DNA from: Escallonia rubra
Taxonomy: Eukaryota > Streptophyta > Magnoliopsida > Escalloniales > Escalloniaceae
Reading direction: 5' to 3'
Length of the DNA: 64,000 bases
NCBI GenBank assembly: GCA_033065855.1
Contig: JAVXUO010002601.1
Coordinates: 868,001 to 932,000, forward strand
Shown here: positions 46,461-59,900 of the stretch, piece by piece
Numbering within the stretch: the stretch's first letter is position 1
Layout: each line of letters opens with the position of its first letter
The notes under the pieces: model-generated
What the model was told of the DNA's origin: nothing
The model's input: the letters and a program-made list of their open reading frames with translations, nothing else
The model's database searches: none
Position numbers and translations under genes: made by a program

Positions 46461-47857
46461 TAATGATGATATATAATAATATAAAGTTAATGAAGACTTT
46501 GACCTATTCGGAAACCAACTAAACTCCATTGATTGGAGGAAACCAACTAACAAGTCCATAGTGCTAATCTTTACAGCTAGCAGAAGTCTAGTAGTTGAAA
46601 AGTACAAAAGCAACTACCTTTCTAACTCCGTAGACTAGCATGATCTTTGATCAGCTACATTTGTTCTAAGAAAGTTTTGCTTCTGTTTCTATACGAGCGC
46701 TGAAGCCTTTGTAGTGCAGTGTTATCTGGTCGTCAATCCATCGTGACTGAACGGATTATATCTGATTTTTATTTAAAAGACTCTGTCATCCACTACGTAC
46801 GTAATGTGACGGACGAGAATTTTGACCAGAATATCTCGTAGGGATTCAACGGGTTGGAGGGATTTGCAGGCAAATAAGGAATGTAGTATGGTAAACTTTA
46901 CTATCCGCTACATTATGTAGCGGGCGATGAAGTTTAGTTAAAAAAAAAAAAATAGATACGACCGGTGCATCCGTGATGGACGGACGGCCCGGCCCGATTG
47001 CGTAGCAAGTTAACTTAAGTTGATGATGCTGTCAATCCAGAAGGAAACAAACGATATCATTTGCCCCAGGAAAAAGAGGGAACATGTTGATGCATATAAG
47101 GGAGTAGATAGCCCAAGCCAGTGCTATGCATCTTCAACTCTTTGTCTCCTGTAAAAAGGTCAGCTTTAAAAGACATTAAACATTTCAGAAAGTTGAAGAA
47201 TTCGTGATGAAAGCAAGATTACTGCAAGGTGCAAGGTCCATGTGCATCGTTTCTTTTCCTGAGCCGACTCACGCGGCACATGCATATGAGCATATTGCAC
47301 GGAGTACACTCAGTGCACCTAATGAAAGTTAAAGGTGATATAGTAGATGCTAGCATCTATTGAGGTTCCAAACAATTTTGCCTTGAATGGAAGTCCAAAT
47401 TAAAATGGGCATCTCCTTTATTTAATTTTATTCTTGTGTATTTAATTCAACTAGAGTTCTTATCATCGTACCGGACCTTGCGGTACCGATGGAAGTTGGA
47501 CAACATTAACTCATTAAGGAGCAAGGTCACGACTAAATCGTCACTCAAAAAATGAAAAAAAAAAATGTAATACTTTGTAGTGAAAAAAATGGTCATTATT
47601 AGCGGAAGATTGATTGTGTCATGCTTCTCGACCTGAGTAGTGAGTACCATGACTCGTATTAGTCCATGCAAATATAGTGACCTTATTCTTGTAAAATAGC
47701 TTAAATTAGAATGAGCAATATCATATTTAAACATTCATCTTTGTTTAATGAACTATTACGAATAACTAGCTAGCTTTAAGTACAATTGATCAGGCTAAAG
47801 AATGCAGTAATCCATAACGCTGGTAACTTAAAAAGAAATGTTGTTAAGTTTAATTTT
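46461..47857. other. Intergenic, no gene seen
   Basis: AT-rich DNA between the two Mutator-like elements. A small palindrome is present near 46909-46926 (CCGCTACATTATGTAGCGGG). No coding region is supported. Confidence 0.45.
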
Positions 47858-49087
47858 GGGCAAATTAAACTTATATCCCTGAGGTTTAGGGGTAATTACA
47901 GCCAATGACAATAGTTTGGACAAATTACACTTATGTCCATTGACCAAACGAAATCTTAAAAACCCTAACGGTTTTAATGAAAAGACTTTATTACCCCTGA
48001 GTTGGAACCTTATTTATTTTTCAATGCCATTATTTCATCTTCTTATTTTTAATGCCACTAATGTCATTACTTCCCCCCCCCCCCCCCCCAAAGCCCATTT
48101 GGCCATTTCTGTCTGACAGCACCCCTTCGCCTGTCGCCGCACCCTTCCCCTTCCCCTTCCCCGTCGCCCCCACCCTCCCCCTTCCCCTTTCCCGTCGCCG
48201 GCGTCGCCTTCCCTCGAGATGTCGCCGGTGATAAATCTCGGGCGGTGGTGGCAGCTGCGAGATGGTTGTGGGGTTGAGGCGTTGGTGATGGCGCTCGGTG
48301 AAGGAGCGTGGGGCTGCTGATCGGAGTTGCTGGCCGGCGACGGGCTGCTGACCGGACGGTTGCAGTGGTAACGGCACGGTCGCATCGGCGCGATGCTCGC
48401 AGAGGCACGATGAAGGGGCATTTCGGTGAAGGCGCGGGGAACGGAGTTAGTCGCCGGCGCCGGCGACCGCGTGTGCTGCCGGTAGTGGGGCTGCCATGGC
48501 GTGTAAGAGGGAAGGGACTGCCGGCGTGGGGCGAGGGACCGGAGGGGGCTATCGGCGTGGGGCGAGGGGAAAGGGCTGCCGGCGTGGGGCGAGGGGAATG
48601 GGCTGCCGGCGAGTTAGCCGGGGAAGACAACAAATTATTCTAAAAACCTTAATCCAAAAATCCTTAATCCTAATTTGAACATTGGATATTTTTCAAGAAA
48701 ATCCTAATTTGCAAATTAGGGTTTCAAGAAAATCCTAATGGGCAAATTAGGGGTTCAAGAATATTCTAATTTGCAAATTAGGTTTTCAAGAATATCCTAA
48801 TTTGCAAATTAGGGTTTCAAGAATATCCTAAAACTAAAACTGATAAATAAATCATATATAATAATAAACAGATATTTTTCAATATATACAGTACAAGGGG
48901 TAGTATCGTCATTTTAAAAATACATATTGATGACATCATACAAAAGTACAATTTTTGGATGGAACCCTAACGGATGGACACGGCTGATACATTTTAAAGT
49001 GTTTGGTCACGGAATGTTACATTTTGAAACTCGTTGTCCTTGACTGTAATTATACCCTAACCTCAGGGATATAAGTGTAATTTGCCC
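47858..49087. mobile_element. Second Mutator-like element with GC-rich interior
   Basis: Long inverted ends: the left end starts GGGCAAATTAAACTTATATC and the right end, reverse-complemented, GGGCAAATTACACTTATATC. Both continue with CCTGAGGTT, TAATTACAG and further shared sequence for about 80 bases. Flanks GTTTAATTTT and TTGTAATTTT (10 bases, 8 identical) fit a MULE target duplication. The interior 48100-48610 is strongly GC-rich with frames on both strands (Pro/Ser/Arg-rich), perhaps captured host DNA, but I cannot name a source. A 31-base tandem repeat and a poly-C run (48073-48089) are also inside. No transposase. Confidence 0.85.
48691..48830. repeat. 31-base tandem repeat, about 4.5 copies
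   Basis: Units of the form TTTCAAGAAAATCCTAATTT followed by GCAAATTAGGG, with small variations. It lies inside the second MULE-like element, next to its GC-rich block. Confidence 0.85.
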
Positions 49088-49530
49088 TTGTAATTTTTAA
49101 CTTCTACGAGGGCTTTGAGTCGAACAGATGCTCGTTCAAAAAAATTCGTTTTGATTTAACATTCCAAATGTAGAAGTTGATTCATCACTGACAACTTAAG
49201 TTCAGTTTTCAGCGGGATTTGACAGTACATCCATCGCGAATAGACGAACCAAGTCACTTAAAGTATTTCTTAAAAAACTTTTGTACGTTCCATTATGGGG
49301 CGAACGTCCGCACGGACAATAAATTAGCCTATGTTCCATAATGGCACAGACGTTCACTCTATAATATAGTGGAAGACAATATTCACTTAGAAAAACAGCA
49401 AATTGCAGTCGCTTACTTCAACAACGTAAATGGTTGAATCGCGCTGACAGCTTAGCCTTGTATCTGATACCAACAAATAATAATGGCATACTTTTTGGAA
49501 TATACAAATGTGATTTGAATAATTTTATTG

Positions 49531-50026
49531 GCCCTGTTTGACGGAGCTTTTTTCCCAGTTTTGAAAACTGGAAAAAAAGTCGCGTTTGGTAACCGTTTTT
49601 TTTTCTTCTTCGGTTTAAAAAATCAGTTTTTAAACTGAAGAAGAAAAAAAAACTCCAAAAATGAGTTATTTTTTTCAACTTTGGTTTTTTTTTGAGACCA
49701 CCACCTCCCTCCGTCGGCAGACGCCGGCCGACAGCCACCTCAAATGACTATCGGCGGGCACCATTGCCAGCCACTGTCGGCGGCGACCGCCGGCTGCCAC
49801 CAGCCACCGTTGGCCACTGCCACGCCCTACCACCACCACCGCAAACCACCACAAAAAAATATATATATTTTGAAAATTTTTTTGGGTTATCAAAAACAAA
49901 AAAAAATCAAAATAAAAACAGGGTTATCAAACACCCACTTATTTTTGTAAAAAAAAAAAATTAAGCGTCTTTAATATGTTTTTTCCAAAAACCTGAAAAT
50001 TAAATTTTTTTTTTGTCAAACAGAGC
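49531..50026. mobile_element. Small TIR element with GC-rich core
   Basis: The left end starts GCCCTGTTTGACGG and the right end, reverse-complemented, GCTCTGTTTGAC. An AT-rich body with long A and T runs surrounds a GC-rich core (49692-49850) that gives Pro/His/Arg-rich frames on both strands. No target duplication is clear. Ends with CCCTGTTTG occur in both hAT and PIF/Harbinger MITEs, so the superfamily is left open. Confidence 0.55.
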
Positions 50027-52069
50027 ATAAAGAGAAATAATGGTTCTGAAGTTGGCTTCAGGAGCCTTCAACCGAAAAGAAGAAGCTTTAGATAACAACT
50101 GGCTGCGCCTGTCAACTCAGAAACATCTGGTGCGGCCTATCCGCAGTGCCACATGGCAGCTACAGCTGTAATCCAGTAAGCACCTTCCCTGTTTTCTACC
50201 GAGTCACAAAGCCGGTTGACTCGCCAAGCAACCCAGAAGTGACACGTGGCTGATTCTCTATAGGTGTGCGTTATTGTCCCGCCAAATATATATTCCTTGT
50301 CCTCTTTTCCTGGTCTTTGTTGAATTTGACAAACAATCCAACCAAACCAACCTAAGAGGATAAATTAATTACCAGAACAGCCAAATCAACCTCATCGATT
50401 CAGATTATCTTATTTTAATAAGTAATAATAATATGACTGTAAATTATACTATTAAAATTTCAAAAAAAGTTATTTATTTTTTTTACATTGTTGTAACGAA
50501 AAAGCTACTAAAGTTTACTAGAGTTCTTTTTTTATCGCTCACGAGTTATCTTGATTAACAAATGCTGAGTAACCAATCACACTTTTACGGTACCTCCCAT
50601 AGCGAAAGATCCAGGTCTAAACACAGACATGCATTTGATCGTTAACCAATTCATACTAGTAGAACGATGATATGATTGATTTGTACGGAAAATATTATAG
50701 ATTAGTCCACTTTTATTTCTCACTTTAAAATAGGGAAAAAGTTTTTTTTTTTTTTTTTTTTTGTTGGAGCTAGGTAATGTTATTATGCATACCATACAAA
50801 ACCTTCTTACTTCAATTTTGTTTGTGATTTGTTCCCTATATATCTGCACTTTAGGAGGACATCCTTCATTTTAGTAGGCTTGGATGAGCTAAATGCATGA
50901 GATAATCACGGGTAGCTTCATATTTTGCCCTCTTTACCACCACAGAACATGGCATGTTTTGGATAATGTTCAAGAAGATCGTGTTCCCTTCTATTTCGCA
51001 ACTTGGTAATACTACAAATGAATCATACCAAATGTTTTCATAAAATGCCTTCTTTTAATAAATCTTGGCAGATTTTCCATTTAATTTTATTTTTACCCAA
51101 GCTCCAACTACTGATCCATGGCATTTTCTTATGAAGCAGTCTGCAGCCTTTCACAAGTTATTAAAATTTTGGCAAAAAAGAAACAATCCATGCAAATTAA
51201 TAACAATTATCTATAATATTGGTAAAAGAAATTAATTAATGCTATCTAAATCATCAAACCTTAGAATGTGGAACGTTGTTTGTTCAGCAGGACGGTAAAT
51301 CTCCCGCGGTTTGTGCTCATCTCGTGTAGACCCGCCGACCTCGTATTCAATAAGCTTCCACACTTCACACTCTTCGGTTCCTAAATTGCCCTCTTCATTC
51401 GCGCCAAATTAACACCGTAAAGACTAAAGATATTGTAGACATCCAATTATCTAAACGACTAAATCATAACAATTTTTTCAACCTCCCCACCATTTAGTTG
51501 GGCGTAGTATCCTGAATTATTAACAGGAGACATACAATAAGTTTGCATCATTCTTTCTGGTTGTATAGGACTCAAATTTGTATGCGCTGGTTTACACACA
51601 GATTCTCTGCATTCTTCTTTCCTCTCTCTCTCTCTCTCCCTTTGTATGTATTAATATACACATAGTTTATATTGGGTCGCTTTCTTTCTCCAAAGCAACT
51701 CCATTTCGTTTTCCATGAAGGTCTATAGATACTCTATATTCTCCATTATCGATTAACAATATATAATATCATATGTATGTTTCCATCATTGGAACTTCTT
51801 ATAATAATCTAAGGTACACTGTACAGAGAGATTCTTTAGGTAATTCTCTTGGCCATATTTCTCTTTGTTTCTTGCTTTGTTGTTGGCAAAACCAGCTTCT
51901 TTTCTTTCCTTTGGGACGGCTTCAATGCCGATTCTTGGGGTAACTAAATTCGCATTTAAAGAACAATTGTTTCTGTTCTTTAAATTCTTTCAGTCTCTGG
52001 TATATCTCCTTTCATTTGCCCATTAAATTTCTACCTCAAAGACTGGAAAGGCCGCACAAAAAGATCACC
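50027..52069. other. IST1-like upstream region
   Basis: AT-rich DNA with a T run at 50743-50762. The last 500 bases probably hold the promoter and 5' leader of the IST1-like gene, including a CT run near 51623-51639. No other gene is supported. Confidence 0.5.
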
Positions 52070-55000
52070 ATGTTTGACGGGTTATTGAAGAGCAAGTTCT
52101 ATTCCAAATGGTGAGTTCTCAAACCAAGAAAAATTTCTTTAAACCATATTTATCTGATGTTTTTTTTACTCCTTTCTATTTTTCCTTTTTTTGTTTTGAA
52201 TTTCGTATGGGGGTTGTTTGATGCAGCAAGTCGGCATTAAAGATTACAAAGACGAGAATCGAAATGGTGCGGAGGAAAAGAAACGCAATGCAGAAATATT
52301 TGAAGAATGATATTGCTGATCTTCTTAAGAATGGTCTTGATATTAATGCCTATAGCAGGGTAATTCTTCTTCTTCTTTTTTTCTTTTCCATTTTTTGTAT
52401 TTTCAAGATATATTTCTTGATTTTCAAGTTAGTGTATTGCTAAACACAAGTGAAAATAGTTAAATTCTTGGTTTCTCCTCTGTTTTATAGTTAAAAAATG
52501 GCAAAAGCCTGTTAAATTATTTGGGTTATGTCAATTGCTGATAGTTGAGTTTTATTCTGGAAGCAAATTATGGACTTTTAAGAACAAATAAGTAATTTAA
52601 GTTGGGTACGGGATTTATAAGTTTTGATTCTCATTGCAGCCGATCAGATAAAATAAAATGCTTCTTATTGGGTTCAGAAACTTGACTTTTAAGATTTTAA
52701 GGTATGAAGGTGCATCCTTTAAGGTTGAAAATCTGCAACTTTTGTATGGGGTTTATGCAATAGATAGTTATGGTTTTGGGTTTATTGAAAAGTACCAAAA
52801 TTTGGGCGGGGCAGTACCTGAAACCCAAGTGAAGAATTAGTAATTTCTGGTCCACAATGAGTAGACAATGGGATTAATTCAAAGGCATGAAGCATCGCCT
52901 GGAAAACTGGGTATCCACTAGGACTCATCTAAACAGCATGAAGTCAGAAGATTTTTATTAGGATAAGCGATAAAAAGAACAGTGATTACTCAATTTTTAG
53001 GACTAAGGTTGAGCTTTTATCTTCTGCTGAACAAGTAGATATGTTCTTGTATCAGGACTTGAGCAAGGTACTTAACAAGATGACTGGGCAGTAGATCTGC
53101 ACTACACAAAGTGAACATTCATTCCTTGCCATATAGCTTGATATATGTTCCTAAAGGAATTTCAAAAGAAATTTCAACCAGTAATACTGACCGGAAACCC
53201 ATTGGTTTTCTTTTAAACTCCTGATTAGTGATTGATTGCCAACCTGCACACATGCTTATCTATGCGCTTTACGTTGCTTAATGGAAGTTATAAGTTGTGA
53301 TCTCTGCCAATTGCAAAACAGGCTGAAGGGCTCCTGGTAGAGCTGAATCTGTCTTCTTGTTATGAAGACATTGAGCAGTTCTGTTCGTGTATCTCAAGTC
53401 ATCTCTCAACCATGAACAAACAGAGGTAATTAAAAGTTAAAATGGTTGATTTCTTCTTGTTGATGATCATTGTTGCATCAACGTGAATTGAATGCCCTGC
53501 TGTATTTGTGTGCCACTTATTCTGAACATGTGGCTGTATATAAGTGAAGCACGTCCTCCAGGTTGAGAAACATCATCTGTGAACCAAGAGAAGGTAGACG
53601 TCAAGGACAGATAAACTATTGTTCATGCCATAATCGCAACTGAGTTATGGCAAATCACCCTTGCCCTCGTTCAAAGATATGACTCATTCCCTCGTTCAAA
53701 GATAGGACTCATTGTTCATCAAACTTGTTTCCCGTTTGCTGATATAGCTACCAAACTTGCAGTGACTTAATACCTATTGGTACACTTTGATCTTGTTGTC
53801 TCTCTTCATTACATCTAGGGGATTTACATACATACATTAGATATATATGTAGGTCCAAGCTGGCCAACTGTCGGCACATAACTCGATTGGTCCAACGGTG
53901 GGCCCATAACTCTTGTTGGTCCAAGTATGCATCAGTGAGTAACATTTAGTGACATGGCCTTTTGGTTGCACGGACTACTTGATATGAATCCTTGTTATTG
54001 CCCTGAGTAACTTTTTTGATGCATATTGCCCTCGAGTGACTTTCTTGGATTGGGTGTGATTCCAGTAGATCTTCTCCTGAACAATTTTTCTTTTGCAGGG
54101 AATGTCCAGAGGAATGCCGGCAAGCTGTCCCATCTTTGATGTTTGCTGCTGCAAGATTTGCAGATTTGCCTGAATTACGTGATCTTAGGAACATATTTAC
54201 TGAGAAGTATGGGAAGTCACTCGAGCATTACGTCAATCAAGAGGTACTACATTGTGGTTCCAGTCTAAAAAGAACCAACTATCGTTCTATTGTCTTTCTG
54301 ACAGTTAACAGGCTTTTTTCTTATGCTTAGCTCGTCCATAAGTTGAAGTTGGCTCCTCCTACGAAAGACATGAAGCTTCAGTTGATGCAAGACATAGCGC
54401 AAGAGTTGGGTATAGATTGGGACACCAAGGCCTTGGAACAGAAGCTGTACAAGCCACCCGTACCCGAAAAAGTAAGCCTCCCTACTAGACCTTAATAATC
54501 TAAGCCTCCCTACTAGACCTTAATAATCTCCGAAGATGTTATTGCGCGAAGGAAAGCAACTCGGTTTACTATTAAAGACTCAGTTTTCCTTCTTTAGAAA
54601 GAACAGCGGTTTCTTGTTTTGCCACATACATATTAACTTATTAAAAGAAATGGAAGGTCAAGCAAAGGAGGTTTGAGTTCATCCGGAAGACCAAAATTTT
54701 GACCTAGCCCTCTGGGAACTGATGAGACTAAGCTTGGTGGATAATATTGGGAATCAGACGCGTATGGGATATTGAGCTGAAAGCTAAAGCCAATTTCCCA
54801 TTCACTGCATGTCTGTTGGATCTTTGGCAAGCAAAATTTGGAAGCCTATATCTATTTCTGAATTTCCTGGTCTCCACTTTTTACTTAAGCTGCCTTTTAA
54901 CGATAATTTCGTGAACCTAATGCTTCTACATCATCTTCCAGGACTTGTCTAGGAAAACCAGTGATAACAAACGACAACTGCAAGATAGGAAGGATGATTC

Positions 55001-55997
55001 TGTCTCGCAAATAGAAAACCGGGATGCTGGGTACAATCGCAGGAATGGGAAGGAATTTACAGGTAAAGGAAGGACTCAGGAGCACCTTTCATCCCATGGA
55101 AGAGAGGAAATCCCATATGATGATGGACAAAAACCTCATAAACTTGGGGAAAATGCTGTACTTGATGGAGATGACCAACGCCATGATCTGTCTCGCAAAA
55201 CACACAACAAAACCGGCAGTACAGATATTCATGTGGCAAGTCATGAAAAAAACAGCCTGCCTGATTATGCAAATTCAGTCAAGAGGGCTTCCAAGGAAGA
55301 AATTGACGACAAGCAGCACTTTGGATACCGGTCAATTCCTCCTCCTTATACCATACCAAGTGTCAGCAAACATGAAACAAGCTTGGAGGAGGTTCCTCCA
55401 ATTGGTTCTGGTGCAGAAAAGATGGGATTAGAAAAATCAAATGGTCACTTCGATGGGGAAGATGATCATCACGCGGATGAGTTAGCTACTGATGCTAAGC
55501 CAGTACCAAGATCCGTTAGGAGGCGGCCCCTGAAACCACCACCAGGTCATGCCTACAATGACAAAGGCGGTGGGAGAAGGAAGATGAGCACAAGTGAAAA
55601 GAAACAAGACGATGCAAGACAGGGTCTGAAAGTATATGCTAATGATGCTCCAGAAGATGAAGAGGAAAGGATGATGGATGACCTTCTAATACGTTACAGC
55701 AAGAAAGAGGTGCCTTCTGAACCAGTCAAAGAAGGATCGGCACTGAAGCCACCTCCTTCAAGACAAGACATTGTCAATCCTGGTAAAGCCACAAGCCACA
55801 GAAACCACGATGGAGTTCCTCCAAGCAGAGCCACATCTCTTCCACCAGAACCAACTAGCCCGTCGGAGGGGACAAAAGGACATACTCGGGCCTCTTCCCT
55901 TCAGCCGGAGATGCTGAATCCATCGGGCCACGTGCACCCTAATCTACCCGATTATGATGACTTTCTAGCTAGGTTTGCAGCTCTTAGAGGGACGTGA
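52070..55997 (+). CDS. IST1-like ESCRT-III-associated protein, six exons, complete
   Basis: Protein of 539 residues in the Ist1 family, which regulates VPS4 and ESCRT-III in multivesicular body sorting. Exons: 52070-52110, 52227-52359, 53322-53425, 54099-54243, 54331-54471, 54942-55997. All are GT-AG with matching phases. The N-terminal Ist1 domain covers about residues 10-190: MFDGLLKSKFYSKC, KSALKITKTRIEMVRRKRNA, DIADLLKNGLDINAYSRAEG, then PSLMFAAARFADLPELRDLR and LGIDWDTKALEQKL. The last exon (352 codons) encodes a long, charged and probably disordered tail with RPLKPPPGHAY. It closes with NLPDYDDFLARFAALRG, a conserved plant ISTL ending that may bind VPS4-type MIT domains. Plants have many ISTL genes and I do not assign a number. 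There are no defects. Confidence 0.95.
53664..53713. repeat. 25-base tandem pair in IST1 intron 3
   Basis: Two copies starting CCCTCGTTCAAAGATA at 53664 and 53689, differing by one base (TATGACTCATT versus TAGGACTCATT). This is a recent local duplication. Confidence 0.85.
54474..54529. repeat. 28-base tandem pair beside IST1 exon 5 donor
   Basis: Two identical copies beginning AAGCCTCCCTACTAGACCTT, at 54474-54501 and 54502-54529. The first starts two bases after the donor GT at 54472. The second copy has CT instead of GT before AAGCC, so it does not create a second donor. Confidence 0.9.
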
Positions 55998-56974
55998 AAA
56001 TGGTAATCCCTTAGAAATTATGCAGCCTTAAGCCTTGCACATGGTGTCTCTCATTCTTTCAGAAACTGTGTCCACTGTATTCTTTCTCCCCATTCTTTTG
56101 TCAACACTGCATTATTCACCGCATTCTTTCGTTCTTCCTTGTCTCTGTCTTCATTCTACCTTTCCTCAAATTCCTTCTCATCCCCCTTTGTGCCTTAGAT
56201 GAATCATCGTGTCTATAGGAAAGAAGTATACTAGTTCCTTGTAGTATCTCGCAGTTCATGTAATCATGAAAGTAGTTCGAACTTCAAACATATGTAATAT
56301 TACGTGGTCCTATATGAAATCAGGTCTCTTGATTTTTATCTGAAGTGTTATGATCGAGTTGCTCTCGTTTACTGTCTTTTCTGTTGCTTTCATCATATGG
56401 AAACATAACGCGGCAAAGTTGGCAAAGGTATTTATACAGAGGAAAGATTTTGACTTGCAAATGGAATAGCTTACAATCTTACGATCCAGACGGCAGTCAA
56501 AAATTTTCTTTATATGACATGCGATTGATTTATATTAGAAGACTTGTCCAATGCTACTATGAGGCATGGAAGTAATCCGTGAAATGTGAAGGTACGAGAT
56601 GGACCAGGTGCAATACCTTCTTGGATCCGAACGCGGTCAACTGTGCATGGCCGATACTAATTAGTAAGATAAACAAACGAATGATCGCAGGACTGTGTTT
56701 CTTCTTCGCTCATCAATAGATTAGTAGGACAAATCTTCTTCCAACCGCTTATCTAATGATGAAAAATGGTCGGTGCATGTTAATGGAGCCATGGCATTTA
56801 TTAGCAACAACAGTGATGCCACTATTTACATGTTTTGCTAGAAAATGCCCATGAGAGGTGGTTGCTAATATTGGTAACAATTAGCGACGCTTTGACTTCT
56901 AGGGACACAACTTTCCTTGACGGACAAAAGCAAGTAAATTTCTCTGTTGACTTGGGTGATTCCGCCGCCGCTCA
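55998..56974. other. IST1-like 3' flank and METTL22-like promoter
   Basis: CT-rich 3' untranslated sequence follows IST1 to about 56340. No other gene is supported before the methyltransferase start codon. Confidence 0.5.
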
Positions 56975-59900
56975 ATGGAAGGCGGAGACGCCTGTCGGCC
57001 GCCGCTTCCGCCGTCGCCGGAGATCTTTAGACCACCGGACGGCGGTGACTCACAAGAGGATCACGTGATGAGCGAGGTTCACCTGGGCTATCCGCCCAAC
57101 TTCTCTGGCCCTTACATCTCTCACTTCACCTTCTTTCTTCCACCTGGTAAACTCAACAAGTTCACTATTCTTTCTCTAAATTTGTACTCAAAAATTGTAT
57201 ATGCAATTTATATATCTCAATAATAAGATTTAGATACTGCTTGTAAGGTCCAAAAGACTGCTTTATTATTCGGCTAGGGTTTCATAACTGTTTGATTGGG
57301 TTTGGATTTTTTATTAACGTGAGTGTTTAATGGCTAAACTTGTAAAAAATTGGTTAATGAAAGTTGGCAGGAGCTTTTTTCTCTATTTTTTCATCTTTTT
57401 AATTTTCTTGTTATTGCTTTTGTATAGATACTGACCTCATGGAGAGCGAACATGGTGATAAAGTAAGCGATGACCTGAACCCAATGCGCCAAATCGTTAC
57501 CTTGGATGATGATGGCGATCTTGTTCTAAATCGCTGCCGCAGTAAGTTATCAGGTGTATGACTTTTCCCGTATGGGTGATGAACTAATGTGTCATGACTT
57601 CATCCCCTTTGTGTTGGGTTTAGACTTCAGCTGCAATGAGTAGTAAACTTTTTTTCAAGCTTTATTTTACTAAGTTACTTTGTGAACTCAATTTGATGAA
57701 GTTTGGCTCCGGTTGCAGTATTTGGGATTTGTAAAGAAGTTGTCGACCAGTACGGTTGGCAAATGGAACACTGAGTTAGAAAGTGGATAAGGGATCTGCC
57801 TTTGTCTTCTCCTGGTTCCAACTTACACGCACAGACACGCACTCAGAGACACACACAAACACAAACAAACGCATATATATGAGAGAGAGTTGTTTTCGGT
57901 CTTTTGTCTTTCGTAGTATTTAAATAATTCGATCGCCAAAAAAACTGAGCTTTGGTTATATGCGCCACTACATGGTTCCCCAGAGTTTGTTCTTACACTA
58001 CACTAAATATTTGACTTATGCGCCAGGGCCACGAGAACTAACACATATCCAATGCAGTTTGGTTGCTATTTTTCAAATATCTTGAACCTGTATTCTATTC
58101 TTATAGTCTGGTTCTGGCAGAATCTGAATCGTGACAACTTGAGAGCTTCAAGCTGTCTCTGTTTGCATGATTGTGTTATTTCGAGAGGGAAATCCCCTCA
58201 TATATGTGGAAATATACACTAGTTCGCTGGCTAGATTTGGTCAGTTTTATCTGTCAGATAATAAACTTGTTGGCTTTAAACTTTGTGATGGTATGATCCA
58301 ACCTGTAGTATTATTACAAGGTCAAACATAGCCATTGATATCATGATGTAACCACTTCATGGTGTCTCTCTTTTTGCTCTGGTAAAGTACTGAACCATTC
58401 TTCTCTTTGTGCAGAACAATCTAAGAACAATATTGTTCTGAGTATCCAGCACAATATCACATCATCAATACCTTCTGTTGGTTTACAGGTAATATAAAAT
58501 CTAACATGACACTTTGTTAGAAACCCTTGTAGCCCGCACAGAGCTGGGTCGACAATTGGTTGCACAAACCTTACACTTTGTGGCAATGTTTTTTCAAAGG
58601 ATATGCAATCATGCCTTCTCGAGCTGCCTTTGCAGCCTGTTTTGATCTCTCTCTTTTCTTAGGGAACCTTGAAGTCTTGAACTGCTATAGTTCTCCTCAC
58701 ATTTGTAGAATATTTTTGTCACCAGTTATAACAATCATAAAGTTTCACATCATGTTTTCTCGGTTTGTGTCAAACACTAATCTGTTTCCTTCTATCAGGT
58801 GTGGAGAGCAGAACTAGTATTAGCTGATTTTGTGTTACATAAGATGCTCACGACATCTGAGTTTGACAAAGTAGTCGCTATAGAACTTGGTGCTGGCACA
58901 GGTATAGTTGAAATATACCTACTACAATATTTTTCGGTGTGTGCTACTTTAATGAAAGTTTTTATCTCGAATACTAAACAAAGATCTCTTCTCTCTAAAG
59001 GAGATGAACCATGTATATCCTAGCTAAAGAATTTGGAGCTACTTTGGTTGTAAACTTGAAAGTGTGAGTGGAAAAAATTCGCATTCTCCTACAAGAAAAG
59101 GGCACTCCTCTAGTGTGGGGTCTGGTGAGGATCGATTTAAGCCATCTTATTCCCGATCCTGTTGTGGCTGTTTTCATGTTTTGCACTTGTGGCTTCTATG
59201 TCACAATGCAACAACATTACCTTTTACCAAAGTTTGCTCTGTTACATTTTCTTTTACTCTTCTTCTTTCTGTCGAAGCTGGAAGCAGTAGGAGGCACGAA
59301 TCCCCTTCAGAATTTCTTCTATCTGACAGTTCAATAATTTCTGCTGGAAATTAGGACTATACATGCATCTTTCAGCTACAACATTGGATGTTCATGTGGA
59401 AGTTTATTTTATTCGGTATAGTGATTTGGGTCAACAATGATCGAAAAGTGAATACAGCACAGCCATATTTCAGTGCCGTAATCAGCTGTTTCAGTTTATC
59501 TTTATCGTGATAATTAAATGAGAAGAATAATTAAATGCATCTCATGTAGATCATTGTCGAGAGAAATTTTAATTATTCAAGTATATTTTTTGCTCTGACA
59601 TAAAATTCTGTTTTGAAATATGTACATGATGGTCTAATCACTTCTCAAGCTTTGAAGCGACTTTTGTGCACTGTCTTTGAAAAAAAAATTCATCCATGAA
59701 TCAGAAAAACATATCTTTCTTGTCTGCCATGATCTTGCTTCTCTGTATTTTCAGGGTTGGTGGGTATGTTACTTGCACGTGTTGCTAGATCAGTGTTTCT
59801 GACAGGTATTCTATTAACTGAATTTCAGCCGTTGAACAGTGCCTCTGTTGCCCCTTGGACTTTATTCTTGTGCAATTTATAGTTCATGGTTCGAAGACCT

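Noticed and set aside
48067-48643. Pro/Arg/Ser-rich frames on both strands of the GC-rich block
   Set aside because: High GC removes stop codons; no domain is seen and both strands are equally open.
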